Made by a program: the position numbers and the translations under genes
DNA from: Pimelobacter simplex
GTDB lineage: Bacteria > Actinomycetota > Actinomycetes > Propionibacteriales > Nocardioidaceae
Direction: 5' to 3'
Assembly (NCBI RefSeq): GCF_900114845.1
Contig: NZ_FOUK01000001.1
Coordinates: 310,001 to 374,000 of the forward strand
Length of the DNA stretch: 64,000 bases
Shown: piece after piece, positions 54,108-62,482 of the stretch
Position numbering within the stretch: position 1 is the first letter of the stretch
Layout of the letters: each line of letters starts with the position of its first letter
The notes under the pieces: generated by a model
What the model was told of the DNA's origin: nothing
What the model saw: the letters and a program-made list of their open reading frames with translations, nothing else
Database searches by the model: none

Positions 54108-54725
54108 GTGACCAGCACGCAGGCGCCCCGTCCCACGCGGCGGGGCCGGCAGACCCTCGAGGCGATCGACGCCGCCGCGCGCAAGGTCATCGCCGAGAAG
54201 GGCTTCCTCAAGATGACGGTGGCCGACATCGTCAAGGAGGCCGGCAAGTCACCCGCCTCGTTCTACAACTACTACGACTCCAAGGAAGCGCTGCTCGAGC
54301 ACTGGGCCCGCCAGTTCCAGGACGAGGCGCGCGAGCGCCTGGCCGAGGCGGAGCGGGTCGTCGGCAAGGACCCGCGCGAGCGGGTCGAGGCCGCGGCGCG
54401 CGCGCACTGGGAGACGTACCGGGCACGCCTGGCCGAGATGGTCGGCGTCTTCCAGCTCGCCATGATCAACGACGAGTTCGCGGCCGTCTGGGACGAGATC
54501 TGCTCCGAGGCCGAGGCGGGCATCGCCCGGGCCGTCGCGCGGGCCCAGGAGCGCGGGTTCGCGCCGGGAGCCGATGCCGCGCTGACCGCGCGCGCCATCG
54601 TCGCGATGCTCAACATGTTCTGCTACGAGAACCTCGCCAACGGCCGCGCGGCGCGCGTCGACGACGAGGCCTGCATCACGACGCTCGCGAACGCCTGGTA
54701 CCACGCCATCTACTGGATCGAGTGA
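54108..54725 (+). CDS. TetR-family regulator (candidate master of the ATCAGATTC regulon)
   Basis: A 205-residue TetR protein with an N-terminal DNA-binding domain (MTVADIVKEAGKSPASFYNYYDSKEALLEHW, about 36-66) and a helical effector domain with many acidic residues. GTG 54108. Its own divergent promoter contains operator site C. The same motif precedes doxX (39 kb) and the alpha/beta hydrolase (57.2 kb), so it may control a dispersed catabolic regulon. The effector is unknown. Confidence 0.85.
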   Translation: MTSTQAPRPTRRGRQTLEAIDAAARKVIAEKGFLKMTVADIVKEAGKSPASFYNYYDSKEALLEHWARQFQDEARERLAEAERVVGKDPRERVEAAARAHWETYRARLAEMVGVFQLAMINDEFAAVWDEICSEAEAGIARAVARAQERGFAPGADAALTARAIVAMLNMFCYENLANGRAARVDDEACITTLANAWYHAIYWIE

Positions 54726-54744
54726 GGTCGGGCCCGACCGGGGA

Positions 54745-55533
54745 CTAGTCCGGGTTCTGGGCCTGGAGCCGTAGTCCCGCCAGCAGCAGGTCGAGCCCGG
54801 CGCGGAACTGGTCGGCGTCGTCGTGGTCGGCGAACTCGTCGACGACCACGTGCAGGAACGGGTACGCCGCGGGGTCGAGCGCCCGCCACTCGGCGGCGTA
54901 GCGCGCCAGGAAGTCGTCCCGGGTGACCTTGCCGTCGAGGACCTCCTGCGGCGGCTGCTGCCCGAGGTCCGCGGCGATCCCGATCACGAACCCGAGGACC
55001 GCCGACACCGCGTGGAAGCTCTGCCGCGGGGTCAGCCCGAGGCGCAGCACCTGCTGCCCCATCCGCTCGTAGAGCAGGAGACCGTTGGGCTGGGTGGCCG
55101 TGTCGCGCATGAAGTACGCCGCCAGCCACGGTCGCTCGACGATGGTGCCGAAGAGCGACACCGCGATCGCCCGCAGGTCGTCGATCGGGTCCGGGCTGCC
55201 GGTGAAGCCCTCGGTGTCGACGAGGACGCCGGCCAGGACGTGGTCCGTGGCCCGGTCGAGGAGCTCGTCCTTGTTGGCGACGTACCAGTAGATGCTCGCG
55301 ACGCCGCCGCCCAGCCGGGCGGCGAGCGCGCGGAAGGTCAGCGCCGGCTCGCCGGCCTCGTCGAGCAGGGCGACCGCCTCGCCGATGACCGCCTCCAGGG
55401 AGTGGGACGCCCGTCGGCGTCCGCCGCCGGCCCGCGCCGCGCCGGCCCGTGCCGCGCCCGCTCGCGCCGTCCCGCGCGCTTGGGTCGCGCCGGCCGTCAC
55501 GGGGGTGTCGCCTCGTCCTGGTGCCGCTGCCAT
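54745..55533 (-). CDS. TetR-family regulator with an Ala/Arg-rich N-terminal tail
   Basis: A 262-residue regulator. Residues 1-40 are a low-complexity tail with GAARAG repeats, followed by the TetR DNA-binding domain (LTFRALAARLGGGVASIYWYVANKDELLDRA, about 64-94) and a tetracyclin-repressor-like C-terminal domain. A second start further in (SLEAVIGEAVALLDEAG) would remove the tail. It diverges from an MFS exporter across a triple TCGAAC/GTTCGA operator and probably represses that exporter and itself. Confidence 0.85.
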   Translation of the reverse strand: MAAAPGRGDTPVTAGATQARGTARAGAARAGAARAGGGRRRASHSLEAVIGEAVALLDEAGEPALTFRALAARLGGGVASIYWYVANKDELLDRATDHVLAGVLVDTEGFTGSPDPIDDLRAIAVSLFGTIVERPWLAAYFMRDTATQPNGLLLYERMGQQVLRLGLTPRQSFHAVSAVLGFVIGIAADLGQQPPQEVLDGKVTRDDFLARYAAEWRALDPAAYPFLHVVVDEFADHDDADQFRAGLDLLLAGLRLQAQNPD

Positions 55534-55575
55534 GAGTTCATCCCATCACATCGGGCGGGTGCGTCTTGCGTCGGA

Positions 55576-55628
55576 TCGAACACTGTTCTATGTTATCGAA
55601 CGTCGTTCGAGAATCGAACACCGTTCGA
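55576..55628. promoter_or_regulatory. Triple operator TCGAAC-N3-GTTCGA
   Basis: Three 15-bp inverted repeats lie in succession: TCGAACACTGTTCTA (55576-55590, one mismatch), TCGAACGTCGTTCGA (55596-55610) and TCGAACACCGTTCGA (55614-55628). Centre-to-centre spacing is 20 and 18 bp, roughly two helical turns, so three dimers could bind side by side. Located between the divergent tetR and MFS genes. Confidence 0.75.
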
Positions 55629-55643
55629 GCAAGGAGGTGTCCC

Positions 55644-57155
55644 ATGACGCCCACTCCCACCAACCCCGCCTCCACGGGCGCAGCCGCGCCCACGAGGGCC
55701 GGTACGTACTCCTCCCTCCGCGCGGCGTGGATCCCGTTGGCCGCGCTGTGCCTGGCGTTCTTCGTCGAGATGGTCGACAACACGCTGCTCACCATCGCGC
55801 TGCCGACGATCGGTCGCGACCTGGGCAGCGGGACGACCGCGCTCCAGTGGGTGACGGGTGCCTACTCGCTGACGTTCGGCGGTCTCCTGCTCACGGCCGG
55901 GTCGCTGGCCGACCGGCTCGGACGGCGGCGGGTGCTCCTGGTCGGGCTGGCGGTGTTCGGGACGATCAGTCTCGCCGTGGTCGCGGTCGAGTCGGCGGGC
56001 GAGCTGATCGCGCTGCGCGCGGCGCTCGGCGTCGCGGCGGCGGCGATGGCTCCCATCACGAACTCGCTGGTGTTCCGGCTCTTCGACGACCAGGCGCTGC
56101 GGATGCGGGCGATGACGCTGATGATCGTGGTCGGGATGAGCGGGTTCATCCTCGGGCCGCTGCTCGGCGGGACCGCGCTGGCGCACGTGCGCTGGGAGTG
56201 GCTCCTCGTCGTCAACGCACCCATCGCGCTCGTCGCGTGGATCGGCGTCCGGGTCGGCGTGCCCGCGGACCGCCCCGAGGACCTGACCAGCGACCGGCTC
56301 GACCTCCCCGGCGCGGTGCTGAGCATCGCCGCGATCGGGTTCGCCTGCTACGCGCTGACCAGCGGCGTCGAGCACGGCTGGAGCTCCGCCGTGACCCTGG
56401 GGTCCGTCGCCGGTGCGGTGCTCGCGCTCGCCGGGTTCGTGCGGCACGAGCGGCGCACGCCGGAGCCGATGCTGGACCTCGGGGTGTTCTCCGACCGCAC
56501 GGTCCGGGGCGCCGCCCTCGCCCAGGCCGGTACGTCGATCGCGCTGGCCGGCGTCATGTTCGGCCTGATCCTGCACTTCCAGTACGCCTACGGCTGGAGC
56601 CCGGTCCGCGCCGGACTGGCGAACCTGCCGCTGATCGTGACGATGATCGTCGCGACGCCGCTCTCCGAGGCGCTCGCCCGGCGGCTCGGTCACCGGATCG
56701 CGTGCCTGGTCGGCGCCGGTCTCCTCGCGGCCGCGCTGGCAGGGCTGGCGTGGGGCGTCGACCACGGCTACGCGGCGATCGCCGCCGCCATGGTGGTGCT
56801 GACGATCGGCCTGCGCACCGTGATGACGATCTGCGCGGTCGCGCTCGTCAGCGCGATGCCGAGCAACCGGACCTCCCTCGGCGCGGCGCTCAACGACACC
56901 GCGCAGGAGGTCGGGACGAGCGTCGGCACTGCTGTCGTCGGCACGCTGGTCGCCGCGCTCGTCACCGCCAGCCTCCCGGCCGGGGTGTGGAGCAGCGAGC
57001 TCGTGGCGTCGTTCTTCCACGGCGAGCGGATCATCTACGGCGTCCTCGCGGTCGTCGTCGGCGTGATCGCCGGCTGGGGTGCGCTGACGCTCACCGACTC
57101 CCGCTCGGTCGAGGAGCCCGAGCCCGAGGCTCTGGACGCCGCCGCCCGGCTCTGA
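55644..57155 (+). CDS. MFS transporter, DHA2 (14-helix, EmrB/QacA) family
   Basis: A 503-residue drug-efflux-type MFS protein with about 14 hydrophobic segments. The motif A loop GSLADRLGRRRVLL lies near residue 90, with an acidic residue in VDNTLLTIALPTIG in helix 1 and helix-5 motif GFILGPLLGG. ATG 55644 has a textbook AAGGAGGTG ribosome site. The triple operator upstream predicts induction by a ligand of the divergent TetR protein. Confidence 0.9.
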   Translation: MTPTPTNPASTGAAAPTRAGTYSSLRAAWIPLAALCLAFFVEMVDNTLLTIALPTIGRDLGSGTTALQWVTGAYSLTFGGLLLTAGSLADRLGRRRVLLVGLAVFGTISLAVVAVESAGELIALRAALGVAAAAMAPITNSLVFRLFDDQALRMRAMTLMIVVGMSGFILGPLLGGTALAHVRWEWLLVVNAPIALVAWIGVRVGVPADRPEDLTSDRLDLPGAVLSIAAIGFACYALTSGVEHGWSSAVTLGSVAGAVLALAGFVRHERRTPEPMLDLGVFSDRTVRGAALAQAGTSIALAGVMFGLILHFQYAYGWSPVRAGLANLPLIVTMIVATPLSEALARRLGHRIACLVGAGLLAAALAGLAWGVDHGYAAIAAAMVVLTIGLRTVMTICAVALVSAMPSNRTSLGAALNDTAQEVGTSVGTAVVGTLVAALVTASLPAGVWSSELVASFFHGERIIYGVLAVVVGVIAGWGALTLTDSRSVEEPEPEALDAAARL

Positions 57156-57181
57156 TACAAACCTGACATCAGATTCGTATC
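57154..57181. promoter_or_regulatory. TetR-type operator, site B (alpha/beta hydrolase)
   Basis: A 28-bp imperfect palindrome framed by GATAC (57154-57158) and GTATC (57177-57181) with CTGA-CA-TCAG at its centre. GATACA could also be the -10 of the hydrolase promoter (CTGGAC at 57132-57137, 16-bp spacer), so binding would block initiation. Confidence 0.65.
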
Positions 57182-57191
57182 TAGGAGTGAG

Positions 57192-58307
57192 ATGTCGAGC
57201 ATCGAGCGCACCTTCGTCGGCCTGCCGTCCCTGAACCTCCCCCGCGCCGGGGCCGGTGGGCACCCGTGCCAGGGCATCTACCACCGGCGGGCGGGCACCC
57301 GGCCGAAGGTCGCCGTGATCGCCACGCACTACCAGATCGACTTCTCCGAGCACTACCTCGCGTCGTACCTGGCCGAGCGCGGATTCGGCTTCCTCGGCTG
57401 GAACACCCGGTTCCGTGGGGACGAGGCACACTTCCTGCTCGACCATGCGCTGAGCGACATCGGCGTCGGGGTGCGCTGGCTGCGCGAGGAGGCGGGCGCC
57501 GAGGCGGTGATCCTGCTCGGCAACTCGGGCGGCGGCTCCCTCATGGCGGCCTACCAGTCGCAGGCGGTCGAGCCGATGGTGACGGCGCTGCCGGGCATGC
57601 AGCTCGCCCGCGGGGTCGACGACCTGCCGCCGGCCGACGGCTACCTGTCGACCGCGGCCCACCTCGGCCGGCCCGACGTGCTGACCGCGTGGATGGACGG
57701 CGCGGCCACCGACGAGAGCGATCCCCTGGCCACCGATCCCGAGCTCGACCTGTGGAACCCCGCAAACGGCCCGGCGTACGACGACGCGTTCGTCGCGCGC
57801 TACCGGGCGGCCCAGGAGGCGCGCAACCACCGGATCACCGCCTGGGTCAAGGACGAGCTCGCCCGGCTCACGGCCGCCGGCTACCACGACCGGCCGTTCT
57901 CGGTCGCCCGCACCTGGGCCGACCCGCGGATGGTCGACCCGACGCTCGAGCCGACCAGGCGCGAGCCGAACAGCTGCTACGCCGGCGTCCCCGAGCGCGC
58001 GAACCGGTCGGTCTACGGCATCGCGTCGGCGTGCACGCTGCGGACCTGGCTCTCGCTCTGGAGCCTCGAGGACTCCCAGACCCGCGCCCACGCGCACCTG
58101 CCGAAGATCACCGTCCCGGCCCTGGTGGTCAACGGCAACGCCGACACCGGCGTCTTCCCCAGCGACGCGCAGGCGATCTTCGACCTGCTCGGCACGGACG
58201 ACAAGGAGTCGCACGAGCTCGACGCCGACCACTACTTCCTCAACGAGGGGGCGCGCGACGAGGTCGCCGACCTGATCGAGGCGTGGCTCGGCAAGCGCTA
58301 TGCCTGA
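57192..58307 (+). CDS. Alpha/beta hydrolase
   Basis: A 371-residue alpha/beta hydrolase. The nucleophile elbow is GNSGGGS (centre Ser near residue 117). A late Asp in NGNADTGVFPS and a His in DADHYFLN complete a plausible triad. A long cap region lies between residues about 150 and 290. ATG 57192 has GGAG upstream. It heads a two-gene operon with a SnoaL-like protein under TetR operator site B. It probably hydrolyses an ester, a C-C bond or an acyl-CoA-related intermediate of the regulon's pathway; the substrate is unknown. Confidence 0.82.
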   Translation: MSSIERTFVGLPSLNLPRAGAGGHPCQGIYHRRAGTRPKVAVIATHYQIDFSEHYLASYLAERGFGFLGWNTRFRGDEAHFLLDHALSDIGVGVRWLREEAGAEAVILLGNSGGGSLMAAYQSQAVEPMVTALPGMQLARGVDDLPPADGYLSTAAHLGRPDVLTAWMDGAATDESDPLATDPELDLWNPANGPAYDDAFVARYRAAQEARNHRITAWVKDELARLTAAGYHDRPFSVARTWADPRMVDPTLEPTRREPNSCYAGVPERANRSVYGIASACTLRTWLSLWSLEDSQTRAHAHLPKITVPALVVNGNADTGVFPSDAQAIFDLLGTDDKESHELDADHYFLNEGARDEVADLIEAWLGKRYA

Positions 58308-58674
58308 GCCGATGATCGACCTCGCCGACCGCTTCTTCGCCGCCGCCGCGGCCCACGACCTCGATGCCGTCCGGGTGCTCTACGCCGACGACGCGCGGAT
58401 CTGGCACAACTGGGACGACCACGAGCAGGACGTCGACGAGAACCTCGCCACCCTCGGCAGCCTGCCGCAGCGCTACGACCGGTTCGGCTACGACGCCGTG
58501 CGCACGGTCGCGCTCGCCGACGGCTTCGTGCGCCAGCACGACATCGTGGTCGCGCGCGGGGACCGGTCGGCCCGGGTCCCGGCGATCCTGCGCGGCTACG
58601 TCGCCGACGGCCGGATCACCCGGATCGAGGAGTACTTCGACCTCGGCCAGCTGGCCGCCGTCCGCGCCGGCTGA
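58300..58674 (+). CDS. SnoaL-like / NTF2-fold protein
   Basis: A 124-residue small cone-shaped protein of the NTF2/SnoaL fold (LADRFFAAAAAHDLDAVRVLYADDARIWHN). Such proteins act as isomerases, cyclases or dehydratases in steroid, aromatic or polyketide pathways, or are accessory. The start overlaps the hydrolase by eight bases, so they are co-expressed. No specific reaction can be assigned. Confidence 0.75.
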   Translation: MPEPMIDLADRFFAAAAAHDLDAVRVLYADDARIWHNWDDHEQDVDENLATLGSLPQRYDRFGYDAVRTVALADGFVRQHDIVVARGDRSARVPAILRGYVADGRITRIEEYFDLGQLAAVRAG

Positions 58675-58747
58675 GCCTCGCGGCCGACCGCGTCTCGCCA
58701 GGCGGTTCCGAGGCCCGGACTGACTGGAACTGCCTCATCATGCTGTC

Positions 58748-59620
58748 ATGGACGTGGCGAGTGCGGACGACCCCGCCTGGGTCGTCAAGCGGTGGCGCCG
58801 CTACGGCTACGACCGGCTCTACGTCGAGCGGCCCGACGGCGCCAAGGTCGGCTACTGGGACCTGGCCGCCGATACCGCTCACCCCAGCGCGCCCGGTGAC
58901 GAGCCGCTGCTGCTGCGGGCCGTCACCGCCTGGAAGGACGGCGACCGGGGCGCCGCCGTCCCGCCCGAGGCCGACCCGGCGCCCGCCGCACCCGTGCCGT
59001 GGATCGACCTGGCGACCACTCCTCCGGGGGCGGCGGCCCGCGAGCAGGCCGAGGCGGCCCGCGCCGCCGCGCCGATCAAGACGGTGCTGGCGCGGGTGCT
59101 GGGCGTGCACACCGACGAGCGGGCGTGGCGGCTGGGTGCGGTCGGCGAGGAGCAGGTCGCCGCGCAGCTGGCCAAGGTCGCCCGCAACGACGCGCGCTGG
59201 TGCTTCCTGCACGCGATCCCGGTCGGCACCCGGGGCAGCGACATCGACCACCTGGTGATCGGGCCGGGCGGGGTGTTCACGGTCAACACCAAGCACCACC
59301 CGGGCGCGAGCATCTGGGTCGGGGGCGAGACGCTCCTGGTCAACGGGACCCGGCAGCCCTACGTCCGCAACGCGCGGCACGAGGCCGAGCGGGCGGGACG
59401 GCTGCTCAGCGCGGCGTGCGGCTTCCCGGTGCACGTCAGCGGGCTGGTGGTCCCGGTCAACACCGACGAGGTGGTGGTCAAGAGCCAGCCGGCCGGGGTG
59501 GCCGTGGTCCCGCGGCGCCGGCTGGCGGGGTGGCTGACCCGGCACGGCGAGATCCACCCGCCGGCGACCGTCGAGTCCATCTTCGCGATGGCCCGACGGT
59601 CGACGACGTGGCAGGCGTGA
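58748..59620 (+). CDS. NERD-domain protein
   Basis: A 290-residue protein with a nuclease-related domain at residues about 135-265. The motifs are GEEQVAAQL, RGSDIDHLVIGPGGVFTVNTKHH (conserved Asp and Lys of the putative nuclease core) and a following beta-strand. The N-terminus has an Ala/Pro-rich linker. The biological role is unknown. It stands alone; the convergent XRE gene ends 10 bp downstream. Confidence 0.8.
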   Translation: MDVASADDPAWVVKRWRRYGYDRLYVERPDGAKVGYWDLAADTAHPSAPGDEPLLLRAVTAWKDGDRGAAVPPEADPAPAAPVPWIDLATTPPGAAAREQAEAARAAAPIKTVLARVLGVHTDERAWRLGAVGEEQVAAQLAKVARNDARWCFLHAIPVGTRGSDIDHLVIGPGGVFTVNTKHHPGASIWVGGETLLVNGTRQPYVRNARHEAERAGRLLSAACGFPVHVSGLVVPVNTDEVVVKSQPAGVAVVPRRRLAGWLTRHGEIHPPATVESIFAMARRSTTWQA

Positions 59621-59630
59621 GCCGCGCGCC

Positions 59631-60989
59631 TCAGCGCTGCGGGACGGCGGCCGAGGTGCGCGAGGGCACCCGCAGGCCGGTCGAGGCACCGGCGCTGCGG
59701 AACGCCTGGACGGCGCCCTCGGTGTCGCCCACCTCGGTGAGGAGCTCGGCGAGCTCGAACCAGAGCTGCGCGGCGCGGCGGTCGGAGCCGGCCGCGGTGA
59801 GCGCGGTGACGCCGTCGCGGAACAGGGCGCGGGCGCCGTCGCGGTCGCCGTCGGCGAAGGCGATCCGGCCGCGGAGCACCGAGATCGACGCGCGGAGCAC
59901 CGAGGCGTCGTCGGGGGCGGCGGCGGTGGCCTTCTCGACGCACTCGCGGGCGGCGTCGTGGGCGCCGAGCGCGAAGTGGGCCTTGCCGCGGGTGAGGTGG
60001 ACGAGCGCCACCTCGGTGGCGGACGCGCCCGACCACGACAGCTCGGGCTCGGCGTCGGCCAGGGTGGCCAGCGCCGCGGCCGGGTCGGCCGGGTCGGCGA
60101 GCAGCTGGAGGTTGGCGACCTGGGCGCGCAGCGTGGCCAGGTTGCGGTTGTCGTCGCCGAGCGCGAAGAGGGCGAGGGCCTTGTCGGCGAGCTCGAGCGC
60201 GGCCTGGGTGCCGCCGCGCTCGGCCTCGGCCCGGCTCGCGGTCCAGTACGCCGTCGCCTTGTCGACCGCGGACGCGTGCTGCTCGGCGGCCTCGAGGGTC
60301 CGCGCGCACATGCGCATCGCCTGGCCGGTGTCGCCCTGCAGCTCGTAGGCGCCGGCGACGGTGACGGTGAGCTCGACCGCCTCGCTGAGCCCGGACAGGC
60401 CGAGCTCGTCGATCAGCGTGGCGGAGCGCTCGGCGATGCTGATGGCGCGGGTGTGGTCGCCGCTGTCGCGGTAGCAGCGGCACAGGGCGACGAGCGAGCG
60501 CAGCCAGCCGGCGTCGGGGGTGGGCGCGGAGGTGAGGTCCTCGAGGATGAGGATCGCGCCGTCGAGGTCGCCGGAGGCCTCGAGCGCGCCGGCGCGCACC
60601 TGGCGGGCGGCGCGCTGCACGAAGTCGATCCGCTCGGTGGCCGGGTCGTCGAGCACGAGGCCGACGGCGGCGAGCGCCGCGGCCGGGTCACCGGAGATGA
60701 GGCTGAGCCGGGCGTGGTCGACGGCCAGGCGCAGCTCGTGCACCTTGTCGCGGGGGACGTCGAGGAGCAGGTCCTCGAGCGTGACGCCCATCCGGTTGGC
60801 CATCCGTTCCAGGAGCCCGGCCTCGGGACGGCGCTGGCCGTCCTCGATCCGGGACAGGTAGGCCGCCGAGACGTCGTCGCCGGCGACCTGCGCCTGGGTC
60901 ATCCCGGCAGCGACGCGCGCGATGCGCATGCGACGGCCGAGCTCTGCCGCGTCGATGGTGCGGCTCAGTTCCGCGAGGTGTGTGTCCAC
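59631..60989 (-). CDS. XRE-family regulator with TPR repeats
   Basis: A 452-residue protein with an N-terminal helix-turn-helix (MTQAQVAGDDVSAAYLSRIEDGQRRPEAGLLERMANRMG, about 30-68) followed by about nine TPR-like helical pairs. This is the build of SARP-like or peptide-responsive actinobacterial regulators. GTG 60989 is preferred; a TTG at 61016 would add nine codons. No target promoter can be assigned. Confidence 0.8.
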   Translation of the reverse strand: MDTHLAELSRTIDAAELGRRMRIARVAAGMTQAQVAGDDVSAAYLSRIEDGQRRPEAGLLERMANRMGVTLEDLLLDVPRDKVHELRLAVDHARLSLISGDPAAALAAVGLVLDDPATERIDFVQRAARQVRAGALEASGDLDGAILILEDLTSAPTPDAGWLRSLVALCRCYRDSGDHTRAISIAERSATLIDELGLSGLSEAVELTVTVAGAYELQGDTGQAMRMCARTLEAAEQHASAVDKATAYWTASRAEAERGGTQAALELADKALALFALGDDNRNLATLRAQVANLQLLADPADPAAALATLADAEPELSWSGASATEVALVHLTRGKAHFALGAHDAARECVEKATAAAPDDASVLRASISVLRGRIAFADGDRDGARALFRDGVTALTAAGSDRRAAQLWFELAELLTEVGDTEGAVQAFRSAGASTGLRVPSRTSAAVPQR

Positions 60990-61050
60990 GACGTCTATTC
61001 TGCCTCGACTTGACAAGGAGCGGTATCAGGGACACGCATGTTGGAATCGT

Positions 61051-61446
61051 TCAACGGAGATTCGGCCTGCCGCCGTCGGGTGCCGCACCCGCCTGGGGGC
61101 CCAGGCAGACGGCCACGAGCTCGCCGGCGGCCTCGCCGCTGAAGACCGCCCAGCCACGGTCGAAGGAGACCAGCTCGGTGGCCCCACCGGGGGTGCGGAC
61201 GATGGCGGTGCTCGGGATGACGTCGCGGTCGAACCCGGTGACCGAGCAGCGGTTGTGCTCCATCAGCGCGTCGAGCGGACCCATCGACAGACCGAGCTGG
61301 GTGGAGGGCGCGCTCGGCTGCGGCGTCGCCACGACGCCGACCGCACCGAAGCCGACCAGCAGGGTGAGCGCGGCGACCGTGGTCGCCGTCCGCACCGAGT
61401 GGATGCCGACCTGCAGCCAGCGAGGGGGCGTGATGGTGTCGCGCAC
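61051..61446 (-). CDS. Small membrane-anchored or secreted protein of unknown function
   Basis: A 131-residue protein with a hydrophobic helix near residues 17-41 (VRTATTVAALTLLVGFGAVGVVATP) and an extracytoplasmic domain of about 90 residues with two cysteines (NRCSVTGF and AVCLGP) that could form a disulphide. I do not recognise it. GTG 61446 has GAGGGGG upstream. Confidence 0.55.
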   Translation of the reverse strand: MRDTITPPRWLQVGIHSVRTATTVAALTLLVGFGAVGVVATPQPSAPSTQLGLSMGPLDALMEHNRCSVTGFDRDVIPSTAIVRTPGGATELVSFDRGWAVFSGEAAGELVAVCLGPQAGAAPDGGRPNLR

Positions 61447-61562
61447 CTGCGTCCCCCTCTTCGGTCGTTCCGTCCACGTTCGGCCCACGTTCGGTCCGTC
61501 GTGATCTCAACGACCTGGACGGCGCCGGGTCACGACCGGGTGACTACCGGCAGGATGGGTCC

Positions 61563-62480
61563 ATGAGCATGACCTGGTTCGACTCCCCGACCGACGCGAC
61601 GGCCCGGCTCGGGGCGGCCGGCTACCTCGCCGACGCCGCGACGGCGACCACCACGTTCCTCGCCGGCGCGCTCGAGAAGCCGCTCCTCCTGGAGGGTCCG
61701 GCCGGTGTCGGCAAGACCGAGCTGGCCAAGGCGGTCTCGCGTGCGACGGGCGCCGAGCTGGTCCGGCTGCAGTGCTACGAGGGTCTCGACGAGGCCCGGG
61801 CGCTCTACGAGTGGAACTACAAGAAGCAGTTGCTGGCGATCCAAGCCAGCGGCGCCGAGGCACAGGCAGGACCAGGGAGCACCGGAGACGGTGACCACCA
61901 ATCCCGGCCATGGGAAGACCTGGACCGGAGCATCTTCACGGAGGAGTTCCTGCTGACCCGGCCGCTGCTCACGGCCATCCGGCGCGACGAGCCGACCGTC
62001 CTGCTCATCGACGAGGTCGACAAGACCGACATCGAGGTCGAGGGGCTGCTGCTCGAGGTGCTGAGCGACTTCCAGGTGACGATCCCCGAGCTGGGCACGG
62101 TCGCCGCGACCCGGCGCCCCTACGTCGTCCTCACCTCCAACGCGAGCCGCGAGCTCTCCGAGGCGGTGAAGCGGCGCTGCCTCTACCTGCACATCGACTA
62201 CCCGGACGCCGCCCGCGAGCGGCAGATCCTGCAGCAGCAGGTGCCCGGCCTCGACGACCGGATCGCCGAGCAGCTCGTCGCCACCGTGGGCCGGCTGCGC
62301 GAGCTCGAGCTCAAGAAGGCACCGTCGATCGCCGAGTCGGTCGACTGGGCGCGCACCCTCATCGCGCTCGAGATCCGCGAGCTCGACGAGAAGGCGATCA
62401 AGGACACCCTCGGCGCCGTCCTCAAGCACCAGTCCGACCACGAGCGCGCGGTCAAGGAGCTCAAGCTGGCGAGGTCCTGA
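61563..62480 (+). CDS. MoxR-family AAA+ ATPase
   Basis: A 305-residue AAA+ protein with Walker A GPAGVGKT (residues 45-52), Walker B LLIDEVDK (D150, E151) and sensor-1 LTSNASRELS. A region at residues 96-128 is insertion-like and low-complexity. MoxR proteins act as chaperones for metalloenzyme cofactor insertion, working with a VWA-domain partner, which here is the next gene 2 bp away. In CO-dehydrogenase systems the homologues are CoxD and CoxE, but no cox structural genes are in view. Confidence 0.88.
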   Translation: MSMTWFDSPTDATARLGAAGYLADAATATTTFLAGALEKPLLLEGPAGVGKTELAKAVSRATGAELVRLQCYEGLDEARALYEWNYKKQLLAIQASGAEAQAGPGSTGDGDHQSRPWEDLDRSIFTEEFLLTRPLLTAIRRDEPTVLLIDEVDKTDIEVEGLLLEVLSDFQVTIPELGTVAATRRPYVVLTSNASRELSEAVKRRCLYLHIDYPDAARERQILQQQVPGLDDRIAEQLVATVGRLRELELKKAPSIAESVDWARTLIALEIRELDEKAIKDTLGAVLKHQSDHERAVKELKLARS

Positions 62481-62482
62481 CG

